A stretch of DNA of 8,813 bases, from assembly GCA_047517485.1 (NCBI GenBank), contig JAKZSU010000133.1, positions 1-8,813 on the forward strand, given 5' to 3'. Within the stretch, counting starts at the first letter, position 1. Each line of letters begins with the position of its first letter. Below the pieces are notes generated by a model. That model saw only the letters and a program-made list of their open reading frames with translations, made no database searches and was not told the origin of the DNA. The position numbers were made by a program, and so were the translations under genes. Source of the DNA: JAKZSU01 sp047517485. GTDB lineage: Bacteria > Pseudomonadota > Alphaproteobacteria > UBA7887. Of this stretch, positions 1 through 6,339 are shown one piece after another.

Positions 1-1
1 T

Positions 2-124
2 TTGTTACAGATCCTCTCGGTGACCCTCTTCGAGAAAATGCCCATACATCAAGCACTTGCGGGAGACGAAAACAGATGCAACGCTTCGCAAATAACCAAC
101 CAATTGAATTTATTCGATTTTTAA
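2..124 (+). CDS. IS4-like transposase, C-terminal fragment (cut by window edge)
   Basis: Frame 2 from the left edge is open for 40 codons and ends at TAA 122-124. The peptide begins LLQILSVTLFEKMPIHQAL and ends NQLNLFDF. The pattern of an LxQILSxTLFEKxP helix, a variable polar linker and a short terminal NQLxLFx motif is, from memory, the usual C-terminus of IS4-type DDE transposases of the group with a DUF4372 N-terminal domain. Only the tail is present, so neither the catalytic DDE residues nor intactness can be judged. The first copy of the AACCGGACA repeat starts at the stop codon, which fits an element that ends a few bases further on (about 131-137). The family call is inference from one short motif; that it is a coding remnant is more certain than which family it belongs to. 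Confidence 0.6.
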   Translation: MLQILSVTLFEKMPIHQALAGDENRCNASQITNQLNLFDF

Positions 125-224
125 CCGGACACTAGTGGTACCTGCTCCGTTCGACGCATCGCCTCCCTCCATGGCTTGGAAGCGTTCTAAAACCGGACAG
201 ATCATCTGGTACATAAACCGGACA
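123..224 (+). repeat. three direct copies of AACCGGACA
   Basis: AACCGGACA occurs at 123-131, 191-199 and 216-224. The first two copies are each followed by TGGTAC (136-141 and 207-212) after 4 and 7 bases, so they are longer imperfect repeats. The first copy directly follows the transposase stop and probably belongs to the terminal repeat of that element. The other two, 25 bases apart, may be transposase-binding repeats or ends of another decayed element, or operator sites for the promoter at 260-288. Between 125 and 259 I see no gene. Confidence 0.55.
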
Positions 225-259
225 TATCGCGTGTTACCGACAATTCTGTAAGGGGTAAA

Positions 260-288
260 TTGCGCGTGTGCTTGCGCTCCCGTATCAT
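260..288 (+). promoter_or_regulatory. sigma70-type promoter of the hybrid kinase gene
   Basis: TTGCGC (260-265) and TATCAT (283-288) are separated by exactly 17 bases. The -10 box differs from consensus at one position. A transcript would start near 295 and leave a leader of about 40 bases before the TTG start at 337. It is the best promoter-like pair in the leader and sits just downstream of the AACCGGACA repeats. Predicted by eye only. Confidence 0.5.
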
Positions 289-336
289 TCGGGGGTGAGG
301 GCCGACGATCTATACGCCGGTTAAGGGGCAAACGGC

Positions 337-2322
337 TTGGACAAACGGAAAAATACCAATGGCGTCGACGATGCCGGTAACGGCGCGTCCCAGCAACGGC
401 TCGCGGTCGCGATCGATGGTGTCGCCAACCGGGTCGTGATGTTCGATTCCGAGGACCGGCTTATGCTCGCCAACAAGTCCTGGTGGGACGAGCAGAAGAG
501 CTTCGGCCTAACCCTGAATATCGGCGATCGCTACCGCGACTTTGCTCACGGCTTGGCGGCGTCCGGGCGCATCGTGGGGGCGGCGGGCGATGAAGACGAA
601 TGGGTGAAGCTTCGCCTTGAGCGGCGCCGCAAGCCTGGTGAAGGGATGGTCGTGCGCACGACCGAAGGCGAGGTCGTGCTGGTGAGAGATCACAATTTGC
701 CCGATGGCAGTACTCTGACCATCACCACCACGATCACAGAGCAAGTCCGTGCCGAGGCCGCCCTGGAGGCCAGCGAGCAGCGCTTTCGAAATCTCGCCGA
801 GCATTCCATTCAAGGCATTATGGTTCATCGCGACGACAAGCCACTATTTGCGAATTTCGCCTTCGCCGATATTCTCGGCTACGAAGACCCGGATGATGTC
901 TTGAAGATGACCACGCTCGACGAGTTCAAAGCGCCCGAAGACAGAGAGCGTATGCGTCGCTATCGCGAAGACCGCATGCGTGGTTTGCCGGCGCCCGACA
1001 GCTACGAATTCGAAGCCGTTCGTAAGGACGGTCGGCGCATCTGGCTGGCGACGCCGCATACCAAAGTGGATTGGGACGGCGCGCCCGCCATCCAATCGAT
1101 CGTCTACGACATTACCGAGCGCAAGCAAGCGGAAGCAGCTCTGCGCGTGAGCGAGGAGCAACTCCATCAAGCGCAAAAAATGGAGGCCGTCGGGCAGCTC
1201 ACCGGTGGCGTCGCGCACGATTTCAACAATTTGCTTACGGTCATTATGGGCAATCTCGAAATGTTGTCCGAGCGTCTGGAAGGCGACGATAGCGCACAGC
1301 GCTATACCGATCACGCCCTCGCCAACGTTGAACGGGGCGCGACCTTGACCGACCGGCTATTGGCGTTCTCACGCAAACAGGCGCTGATGCCCAGGGTCAT
1401 CGACGCCAACGATCTGGTTCGCGGCATGACCAATTTATTGCGCCGAACCCTGGAAGAATCCGTTGAAATCGAATTGATGAGTAGCGACGACCTCTGGCGC
1501 TGCAAAGCGGATCCGGGTCAGGTGGAGAACGCCCTGTTGAACCTGGCGATCAATGCGCGCGATGCCATGTCGGGCAACGGAAAGCTGACCATCGAGACCG
1601 CTAACGTCGAGCTCGATGACGTGTATGCCGCGGCTCAGGCCGAAGTGGTGCCGGGACCGTACGTCATGTTCGCGGTGACCGATACCGGGACTGGTATCCC
1701 GCGGGCCGACATCGATAAGGTTTTCGAGCCGTTCTTCACCACCAAAGCGTCGGGCAAAGGGTCGGGGCTGGGTCTCAGCATGGTGTACGGTTTCGTCAAG
1801 CAGTCCGGTGGCCACGTCACGATCTACAGCGAGCAGGGGGTGGGAACCACGGTGAAGGTCTACTTACCACGGTCCGACCCTCTGTCCGAAGGTGCCGCTG
1901 GAATAACGCGCCGTATCGATCAAATAGAGAGCCCCGAAGCGCGCGGCGAGACCATACTGGTGGTCGAGGATGACACCGATGTTCGAACGCTGGCAGTCGC
2001 GCTTCTCCGCGATCTCGGATATGAAATCCTTGAGGCCGCCGATGCCGAAAGCGCCCTGAGGATACTCGGAACATCCTCTCGGATTAATCTGCTATTTACC
2101 GACGTGATCCTTCCTGGTGGGATAAACGGGCCGGAATTGGCAGCCGAGGTCCGGCGACGCCGGCCAGAAATAGGGGTTTTGTATGCGTCGGGGTACACCG
2201 AGAACGCGATCATTCATCAAGGCCGGTTCGATGAAAGTTTGGAGCTTCTCAAAAAGCCCTACAAAAAATCTCATCTGGCGCGAAAAATTCGCGCGGTTCT
2301 CGACGAAGCGAAGATGTCATAA
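337..2322 (+). CDS. PAS-domain hybrid sensor histidine kinase with C-terminal receiver
   Basis: A 661-residue soluble sensor kinase; no membrane segment or signal peptide is visible, so it should sense a cytoplasmic cue. Residues about 20-140 form a divergent PAS-like region. About 145-270 is a canonical PAS/PAC unit ending in DITERKQAE. A HisKA dimerisation helix follows with the H-box GGVAHDFNNLL, phospho-acceptor His294. The ATP-binding domain shows an N-box (NLAINARDAM), G1 (DTGTGIP), F-box (FEPFFTTK) and G2 (GSGLGLSMV). From about 538 a receiver domain carries E544/D545/D546, phospho-acceptor D589, S618 and K640. The start is TTG, backed by AAGGGG at 323-328 and by the promoter upstream. 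No separate response regulator gene is nearby, so output probably runs through phosphorelay to a distant partner. It lies 36 bases upstream of the PhyH gene and could be cotranscribed with it. The ligand is unknown. Confidence 0.93.
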   Translation: MDKRKNTNGVDDAGNGASQQRLAVAIDGVANRVVMFDSEDRLMLANKSWWDEQKSFGLTLNIGDRYRDFAHGLAASGRIVGAAGDEDEWVKLRLERRRKPGEGMVVRTTEGEVVLVRDHNLPDGSTLTITTTITEQVRAEAALEASEQRFRNLAEHSIQGIMVHRDDKPLFANFAFADILGYEDPDDVLKMTTLDEFKAPEDRERMRRYREDRMRGLPAPDSYEFEAVRKDGRRIWLATPHTKVDWDGAPAIQSIVYDITERKQAEAALRVSEEQLHQAQKMEAVGQLTGGVAHDFNNLLTVIMGNLEMLSERLEGDDSAQRYTDHALANVERGATLTDRLLAFSRKQALMPRVIDANDLVRGMTNLLRRTLEESVEIELMSSDDLWRCKADPGQVENALLNLAINARDAMSGNGKLTIETANVELDDVYAAAQAEVVPGPYVMFAVTDTGTGIPRADIDKVFEPFFTTKASGKGSGLGLSMVYGFVKQSGGHVTIYSEQGVGTTVKVYLPRSDPLSEGAAGITRRIDQIESPEARGETILVVEDDTDVRTLAVALLRDLGYEILEAADAESALRILGTSSRINLLFTDVILPGGINGPELAAEVRRRRPEIGVLYASGYTENAIIHQGRFDESLELLKKPYKKSHLARKIRAVLDEAKMS

Positions 2323-2358
2323 TACTCGACGGCATACGATTTGCGCGCGAGGCCCCCG

Positions 2359-3159
2359 ATGACACCCATCTTTTCACCCGACCAGACGGCGTCGTATCAC
2401 CGCGAGGGGTATCTATTCCTGCCCAATCTCTTTACCGCGCAAGAAGTCGCGGTGCTGCGCGCCGAACTACCGGCCATTTTCGCGCAACGCCGGCCCGAGG
2501 TTTGGCGCGAAAAGGACAGCGACGCGGTGCGTATCGCCTTTGCCGTTCACACCTACAACAGCGTATTCGCGCGCCTGGCGCGCCATCCGCGTTTGGTCGA
2601 ACCGGCGCAAGCGCTGCTCGGCGAGCCGATTTATATCCATCAGTTCAAAATCAACCAGAAAGCGGCGTTCAACGGCGATGTCTGGCAATGGCATCAGGAT
2701 TTCGGTACTTGGTCGGTCGATGACGGCATGGCCGAGCCGCGCGCGCTCAACGTCGCCTTGTTCCTCGACGATGTGACCGAATTCAACGGCCCGCTGATGT
2801 TCATCCCGCGCTCGCATTCGGCGGGCAAGGTCGAAGCCTCGCACGATACGGTTTCGACAAGCTATCCGCTGTGGACGGTGGCCGATCAAACGATCAGCGA
2901 TCTCGCCGCCGAGCACGGCCTTATGGCGCCCACCGGCGGCGCCGGTTCGGCGTTGTTTTTTCATTGCGCGCTGTTGCATGCCAGTCCCGGCAATATATCG
3001 CCGTGGAGCCGCAACATCGTGTATCTGACCGCCAATGGCGTGAGCAATGCGATCCGCAAGCCGACACGACCGGCGTACATCGCGGCGCGCGATTTCGCCG
3101 CGGTCGAACCGTTGGCGGACGACTGCCTGTCGAATGAATCGATGAAGGGAGATGATTGA
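2359..3159 (+). CDS. PhyH-family (EctD-like) Fe(II)/2-oxoglutarate dioxygenase
   Basis: A 266-residue cytosolic protein of the phytanoyl-CoA dioxygenase family, which hydroxylates small molecules using Fe(II), O2 and 2-oxoglutarate. The metal triad is visible as H112-x-D114 (in WQWHQDFGTW) and H207 (in LLHASPGN); R218, 11 residues later, fits the 2-oxoglutarate carboxylate binder. The segments DFGTWSVDDGM, GPLMFIPRSH, PTGG, GNISPWSR and NGVSN..KP follow the order of motifs in ectoine hydroxylase EctD, including its TW.V.DGM signature. It is therefore an EctD relative, but no ectABC gene is present and it is shorter than EctD (about 300 residues), so ectoine is not assured as substrate. I chose ATG at 2359 over the in-frame TTG at 2341: the resulting N-terminus MTPIFSPDQ fits the family and a CGAGG motif lies upstream. 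The stop is followed after one base by the MDR gene, so the two are translationally linked. Confidence 0.88.
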   Translation: MTPIFSPDQTASYHREGYLFLPNLFTAQEVAVLRAELPAIFAQRRPEVWREKDSDAVRIAFAVHTYNSVFARLARHPRLVEPAQALLGEPIYIHQFKINQKAAFNGDVWQWHQDFGTWSVDDGMAEPRALNVALFLDDVTEFNGPLMFIPRSHSAGKVEASHDTVSTSYPLWTVADQTISDLAAEHGLMAPTGGAGSALFFHCALLHASPGNISPWSRNIVYLTANGVSNAIRKPTRPAYIAARDFAAVEPLADDCLSNESMKGDD

Positions 3160-3160
3160 C

Positions 3161-4153
3161 ATGCGGGCGATGGCGATCAGCGCGTTCGGCGGCCCGGACG
3201 TGTTCCACGAAATCGAGGTGGCGCGACCCGAGCCCGGATCGGGCGAGGTGTTGATCCGGGTCGCCGCGAGCAGCGTCAATCCGGTCGACTACAAGATACG
3301 CGATGGTCGCGCCGCGGGCTTATGTCCGAACTTCCCAGCAATACCTCATGCCGATTGCGCCGGCACCGTCGAAGCGGTGGGTGACGATGTCGAGGGTTTT
3401 GTGCCCGGCGACGAAATCTATTGCTTCGCCACGGGAATCGGCGGCAAGCCGGGGGCATTGGCGGAGTTTTTGGCGGCGGACGCGCGCATGGTGGCGCATA
3501 AGCCGGCGTCGCTGTCGTTCGAGGCGGCCGCGGCCCTGCCCTTGGTCACCATTACGGCGTGGTTTTGCCTGTTCGACCGGGTCTTGTTGAAACCGGGTGA
3601 CACGCTGCTCGTCCAAGGCGGGACCGGCGGCGTCGGCCATATCGCGGTGCAGCTGGCGGCGTCGCACGGCGCCAAGGTCTACGCGACCGCGGGAAATCCG
3701 GAAAAATGTCGCTTGGCGGCGGAACTTGGCGCGACCAAAGCCTATGATTACACAACCACCGCGGTCGCCGACTATGTCGCCGATGCGACGGGCGGGGAGG
3801 GGTTTGACTATGTCTTCAACACCCCGGGCCAGCCGTCGGTCGACGCGTCGGTGCTGGCGGCGCGCGATCTCGGCACGATCATCGACATCCTCGGCCATTT
3901 TCCCGAACAGCCCGGTTTCCAGGGCAAGTGGCTGGGATTTGTCAGCGTGTTCGCCGGCCGGCCGCTGGTCTCCGACGATCGGGTGGACGATGTCGGGCGA
4001 ATTCTTCGCGAGGCCGCGGCCTTGGTCGCGGCGGGTAAGCTCAAGCCGTTAATCGACCCAAGCCAGTTCGGATTTTCCCAGGTCGGCGCGGCCCACGACC
4101 ATGCCGAGCATGGCAAGCCCACCGGTAAGGTCGTGCTGACCGCCGACTGGTAA
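3161..4153 (+). CDS. zinc-free MDR oxidoreductase, NADPH:quinone reductase type
   Basis: A 330-residue medium-chain dehydrogenase/reductase. The N-terminal GroES-like half has the typical MRAMAISAFGGPDVF opening, SSVNPVDYKIRDG and a PHADCAGTVEAVG motif. The Rossmann half carries GGTGGVG at residues 153-159 for NADPH, followed by QLAASHGAKVYATAG. The GHE zinc motif and structural zinc cysteines of alcohol dehydrogenases are absent, so it belongs to the quinone oxidoreductase/enoyl reductase branch that reduces quinones or alkenals with NADPH. ATG at 3161 is preferred over the ATG at 3152: AAGGGA at 3145-3150 is 10 bases from 3161 but only one base from 3152, and the family usually begins at this MRA. 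The gene starts one base after the PhyH stop, so the reductase may act on the dioxygenase product or protect against reactive carbonyls. The substrate is not predictable. Confidence 0.88.
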   Translation: MRAMAISAFGGPDVFHEIEVARPEPGSGEVLIRVAASSVNPVDYKIRDGRAAGLCPNFPAIPHADCAGTVEAVGDDVEGFVPGDEIYCFATGIGGKPGALAEFLAADARMVAHKPASLSFEAAAALPLVTITAWFCLFDRVLLKPGDTLLVQGGTGGVGHIAVQLAASHGAKVYATAGNPEKCRLAAELGATKAYDYTTTAVADYVADATGGEGFDYVFNTPGQPSVDASVLAARDLGTIIDILGHFPEQPGFQGKWLGFVSVFAGRPLVSDDRVDDVGRILREAAALVAAGKLKPLIDPSQFGFSQVGAAHDHAEHGKPTGKVVLTADW

Positions 4154-4187
4154 CCGGTCACTACCCGCGGCCCGGCATTAGCAATGG

Positions 4188-4204
4188 ATTTTGTCGGACA
4201 AAAT
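4188..4204. promoter_or_regulatory. perfect 17-bp palindrome, GntR/FadR-type operator candidate
   Basis: ATTTTGTC and GACAAAAT are exact inverted repeats around a single G. The core TTGTCGGACAA satisfies the general GntR/FadR-subfamily operator pattern TnGTnnnACnA. The one-base centre makes a transcription terminator hairpin unlikely. It lies 35 bases after the MDR stop and 56 bases before the 69-residue gene, where an operator for the 4261-5504 unit would be expected. The rest of the 107-base gap shows no convincing promoter. Confidence 0.6.
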
Positions 4205-4260
4205 GGCATCATGGCCCGGAAGATAGGGGTGACGGGGCTTTGAATAGAGAGGATTGAACT

Positions 4261-4470
4261 ATGTCCGATCAAGAACAGGGCCGCGTCAGACTCGTTCGGG
4301 AATTTCGCCCCGATCTTAACGCCAGCACCGAGGAGCGGGTCGCCGCGGCGATGGAACAATTCGCCATCCAGGCGGCGCTGATCGAAAAGCGCTTGGCGAA
4401 TATCGAGACCGAAATGCGCAATGCGCAGCAGATTATGCGGGCACAATTGCCCCCCAAACAGACATACTGA
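4261..4470 (+). CDS. small helical protein of unknown function (69 aa)
   Basis: I do not recognise this family. The ATG is preceded by AGAGAGGA at 4246-4253 with 7-base spacing, a strong ribosome binding site that argues for real translation. The N-terminal third (MSDQEQGRVRLVREFRPDL) is polar and arginine-rich. Residues about 25-60 are predicted as one continuous amphipathic helix rich in Ala, Glu, Gln and Met, possibly a coiled coil that dimerises. There is no signal peptide, no membrane segment and no cysteine. It sits between a palindromic operator candidate and the RdhA-like gene, 38 bases upstream of the latter on the same strand, so the two are probably cotranscribed. It is not the membrane anchor RdhB of respiratory dehalogenases, since it has no hydrophobic helices. 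A role as an accessory or chaperone for the next protein is conceivable but unsupported by homology. Confidence 0.75.
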   Translation: MSDQEQGRVRLVREFRPDLNASTEERVAAAMEQFAIQAALIEKRLANIETEMRNAQQIMRAQLPPKQTY

Positions 4471-4508
4471 AGTCTGCTGGTAATCGAAGGACCATCACGG
4501 GAGGAAGC

Positions 4509-5504
4509 GTGCCGCGTACACGACCGGATCACGGGTATAGACCGAGGCAGGATATTCTCGATAGATTTCCCGAGGTTTCGGGCAATGCCGTGAATGGTCT
4601 CGGGGAAACCGAATGGCGCAAGCCATCGCCGTTCTTCTGGCATCCTCCCGACAGGCAGACCCACGGCGAGTTACAGCACTACATCGTGTCGCAATTTCGC
4701 CCCGACTCGATGGAGGATCGTTCGTTCCGCAATCCCACGGTCGATCGCGGACCCGATATCGTCGCCGTGGCGGAGACCCGTCGGCCGGGAACCGCGGAGG
4801 ACTGGACCGCGGCGATCAAAGCGTTCGCGCTCGCCGATGAAGCCGATTTGGTTGGTATCACGACGATTGGCCCAGAGAACGTGTATGAAGTTTATGAAAT
4901 CACCGAACCCACGGCGGTGATGATCGGCGTCGCGCACGATTATGACCGCCTCAGCCAGGCGCCGGGCAGCGCGGAGAATCCCGAACCCTATTACGATCTG
5001 CATGATCAGTATAATCGCGCCGCCCGAGTCGCCGCGCGGCTGACCAACCACATCCGCGAGCAGGGCTATAATGCGACGCCGTTCCTCGGGCCGATGGGCG
5101 GCGCGCTCAACATGATCCCCGCTGCGATTGCCGCGGGGTTCGGCGAACTCGGCAAACATGGCTCGATGATCAACCGAACCTATGGTTCCGGGTTTCGCCT
5201 GTCGGCGGTGGCGACGGACATGCCGCTGATCGATGATGCCCCCGACCGGTTTGGCGCCGACGAGTTCTGCGAGAGCTGCCAGGTGTGTCGCAATGCCTGT
5301 CCGCCGGACGCGATCTCGGACGAGAAGAGGCCGGTGCGTGGTGAAGTCAAATGGTATGTCGATTTCGACAAATGCATCCCCTATTTCGGCGAGCACTTGG
5401 CGTGCGGGATCTGCATCGCGGTGTGCCCGTATACGCGGCCCGGCATTGCACCGAGTCTAATCGCGAAGATGGCCAGGCGGGCGGAGCGGAAAAGCGGCGA
5501 ATAA
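4509..5504 (+). CDS. cytosolic reductive dehalogenase-like / QueG-like double 4Fe-4S protein
   Basis: A 331-residue protein with two ferredoxin-like cluster motifs near the C-terminus: C254-x2-C257-x2-C260-x3-C264-P, and C289 followed by C299-x2-C302-x3-C306-P. Just before them, GFGELGKHGSMI..TYGSGFRL..V.TDMPL matches the segment linking the cobalamin and Fe-S domains in reductive dehalogenases (RdhA) and epoxyqueuosine reductase (QueG). The first ~200 residues would form the cobalamin-binding part. There is no Tat signal or membrane anchor, and no RdhB-like gene, so it would act in the cytosol, unlike respiratory RdhA. It is much shorter than the catabolic ~700-residue RdhA fused to a reductase domain, so it needs an external electron donor. 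The start is GTG with GGGAGGA at 4499-4505; the next in-frame Met is too far inside (residue 69). The fold is well supported. True dehalogenase activity, and even cobalamin binding, is inference; it does not look like ordinary QueG. Confidence 0.82.
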   Translation: MPRTRPDHGYRPRQDILDRFPEVSGNAVNGLGETEWRKPSPFFWHPPDRQTHGELQHYIVSQFRPDSMEDRSFRNPTVDRGPDIVAVAETRRPGTAEDWTAAIKAFALADEADLVGITTIGPENVYEVYEITEPTAVMIGVAHDYDRLSQAPGSAENPEPYYDLHDQYNRAARVAARLTNHIREQGYNATPFLGPMGGALNMIPAAIAAGFGELGKHGSMINRTYGSGFRLSAVATDMPLIDDAPDRFGADEFCESCQVCRNACPPDAISDEKRPVRGEVKWYVDFDKCIPYFGEHLACGICIAVCPYTRPGIAPSLIAKMARRAERKSGE

Positions 5505-5520
5505 AATGGGCGATGCGTTA

Positions 5521-5597
5521 TGGTCGGGGCGGCCAGATTCGAACTGGCGACCCCCTGCTCCCAAAGCAGGTGCGCTACCAGGCTGCGCTACGCCCCG
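5521..5597 (-). tRNA. tRNA-Pro(UGG)
   Basis: Read on the minus strand, 77 bases fold as a complete cloverleaf. The 5' end CGGGGCG (5597-5591) pairs with CGCCCCG (5531-5525) as a perfect 7-bp acceptor stem, followed by discriminator A and an encoded CCA at 5523-5521. The anticodon arm is CCTGC-TTTGGGA-GCAGG with anticodon TGG, giving proline. The T-arm holds the invariant GTTCGAATC-type loop, and the D-arm contains AGCGCAGCCTGGTAGCGC. It sits 16 bases from the end of the RdhA-like gene on the other strand and 46 bases downstream of the redoxin gene on its own strand. Confidence 0.97.
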
Positions 5598-5605
5598 ACG
5601 GGCGG

Positions 5606-5634
5606 AAACTAGGGTCTCGGGAGCGCAATGGCAA
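5606..5634 (-). promoter_or_regulatory. possible promoter of tRNA-Pro
   Basis: On the minus strand TTGCCA (5634-5629) and TAGTTT (5611-5606) are separated by 17 bases, and the mature tRNA begins 8 bases after the -10 box. This would let the tRNA be transcribed independently of the redoxin operon just upstream. The -10 match is moderate, and the prediction is by eye. Confidence 0.35.
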
Positions 5635-5643
5635 TGGCGCTGT

Positions 5644-6321
5644 CTAAAGCACTGTTTTCGCCGCCTCGAGGAAGACCTCGCGTCCGGGATGTGTGCCGTA
5701 ATTGGCGGGATCGTCGAGGGCCTCGGTGAACGCCCAGCCGACGTTGCCGTCGCGATCGATGAGAAAGAACGTGACCAGAGGCGAGACGTCGTTCGGCGGG
5801 CCGTCTTCATCGGTGTCGATTTTCTCGAAACCGTCTTCCGCGGCGATCGCCATGCCGGCTTCGTGTAACGTCAATCCCTCGTCCCAGTCTTCCGACGGGT
5901 TGGCCTTCAATTGCTGGAGCTCCGCCGGGTTGACTTGCTCGGGCCAACGCGTCGGCCCGTCCACGGTGAAGCGGTTGATCGGCACCCCAAAGGCGCGGTG
6001 GATGACCAGTTTGGGATCGCTCGCGAGCGGCAATCCGGCGGGGCGATAGCGGGTATAGAGGCGCGCCTCGCGCTCCGGTGTCGTGGTCACCACCAGGGTC
6101 TCGATCCCCTGTTCAGCCATGCGTTCGCCGACCGATTTCAAGGCGGCGAGCGAGCGGCGGCAGAACGGGCATTCGAAGCTTCGCAATAGCACCAGGAACA
6201 ATGGTGCGCGGCCACGATAATCGGCCATCGAGACCTGCCCGTCGGATGACACCAGGGGCAAGGCGAAGTCCGGCGCGGCTTGGCCGGGCTGAACGGTTCC
6301 AGGATCAAGTGATTGAGGCAT
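5644..6321 (-). CDS. AhpC/TSA-type redoxin (peroxiredoxin-like, CPFC motif)
   Basis: A 225-residue thioredoxin-fold protein. The N-terminal part has the family hallmarks GQAAPDFALPLVSSDGQVSM and DYRGRAPLFLVLLRSFECPFC, with candidate redox cysteines C51 and C54 in a CPFC arrangement at the start of the first helix. It continues with LAALKSVGERMAEQGIETLVVTTT, typical of AhpC/TSA and redoxin domains. The last third (about 140-225), containing DRDGNVGWAFTEAL, is longer than in short peroxiredoxins. There is no signal peptide, so it is cytosolic and may reduce peroxides or serve as a thiol-disulfide reductase. ATG at 6321 has AAGGGTGG upstream with about 7-base spacing. It follows the SDR by only 18 bases and is the last protein gene of the hisD-like/SDR/redoxin unit. 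Its link with the two dehydrogenases is not obvious; it may handle oxidative by-products. Confidence 0.82.
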   Translation of the reverse strand: MPQSLDPGTVQPGQAAPDFALPLVSSDGQVSMADYRGRAPLFLVLLRSFECPFCRRSLAALKSVGERMAEQGIETLVVTTTPEREARLYTRYRPAGLPLASDPKLVIHRAFGVPINRFTVDGPTRWPEQVNPAELQQLKANPSEDWDEGLTLHEAGMAIAAEDGFEKIDTDEDGPPNDVSPLVTFFLIDRDGNVGWAFTEALDDPANYGTHPGREVFLEAAKTVL

Positions 6322-6339
6322 GATTTACCACCCTTGGAT

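Noticed and set aside
3152..3160. ATG 3152 as the start of the MDR gene
   Set aside because: It is only one base from the AAGGGA ribosome binding site, whereas ATG 3161 has proper spacing and matches the family N-terminus.
2467..3279. Long antisense open frame (270 codons) opposite the PhyH gene, and similar ones opposite the MDR, RdhA-like and HisD-like genes
   Set aside because: They are arginine-rich shadows of GC-rich codons with no recognisable motifs; the sense strand genes have clear family signatures.
4188..4204. Palindrome as a rho-independent terminator of the MDR gene
   Set aside because: A one-base centre cannot form a stable hairpin loop and there is no T-run after it; an operator is the better reading.
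5457..5868. Open frames through the tRNA encoding peptides such as RGGQIRTGDPLLPKQ, SGRPDSNWRPPAPKAG and GVAQPGSAPALGAGGRQFESG
   Set aside because: These are translations of the tRNA-Pro gene in three frames, a well-known source of false hypothetical proteins.
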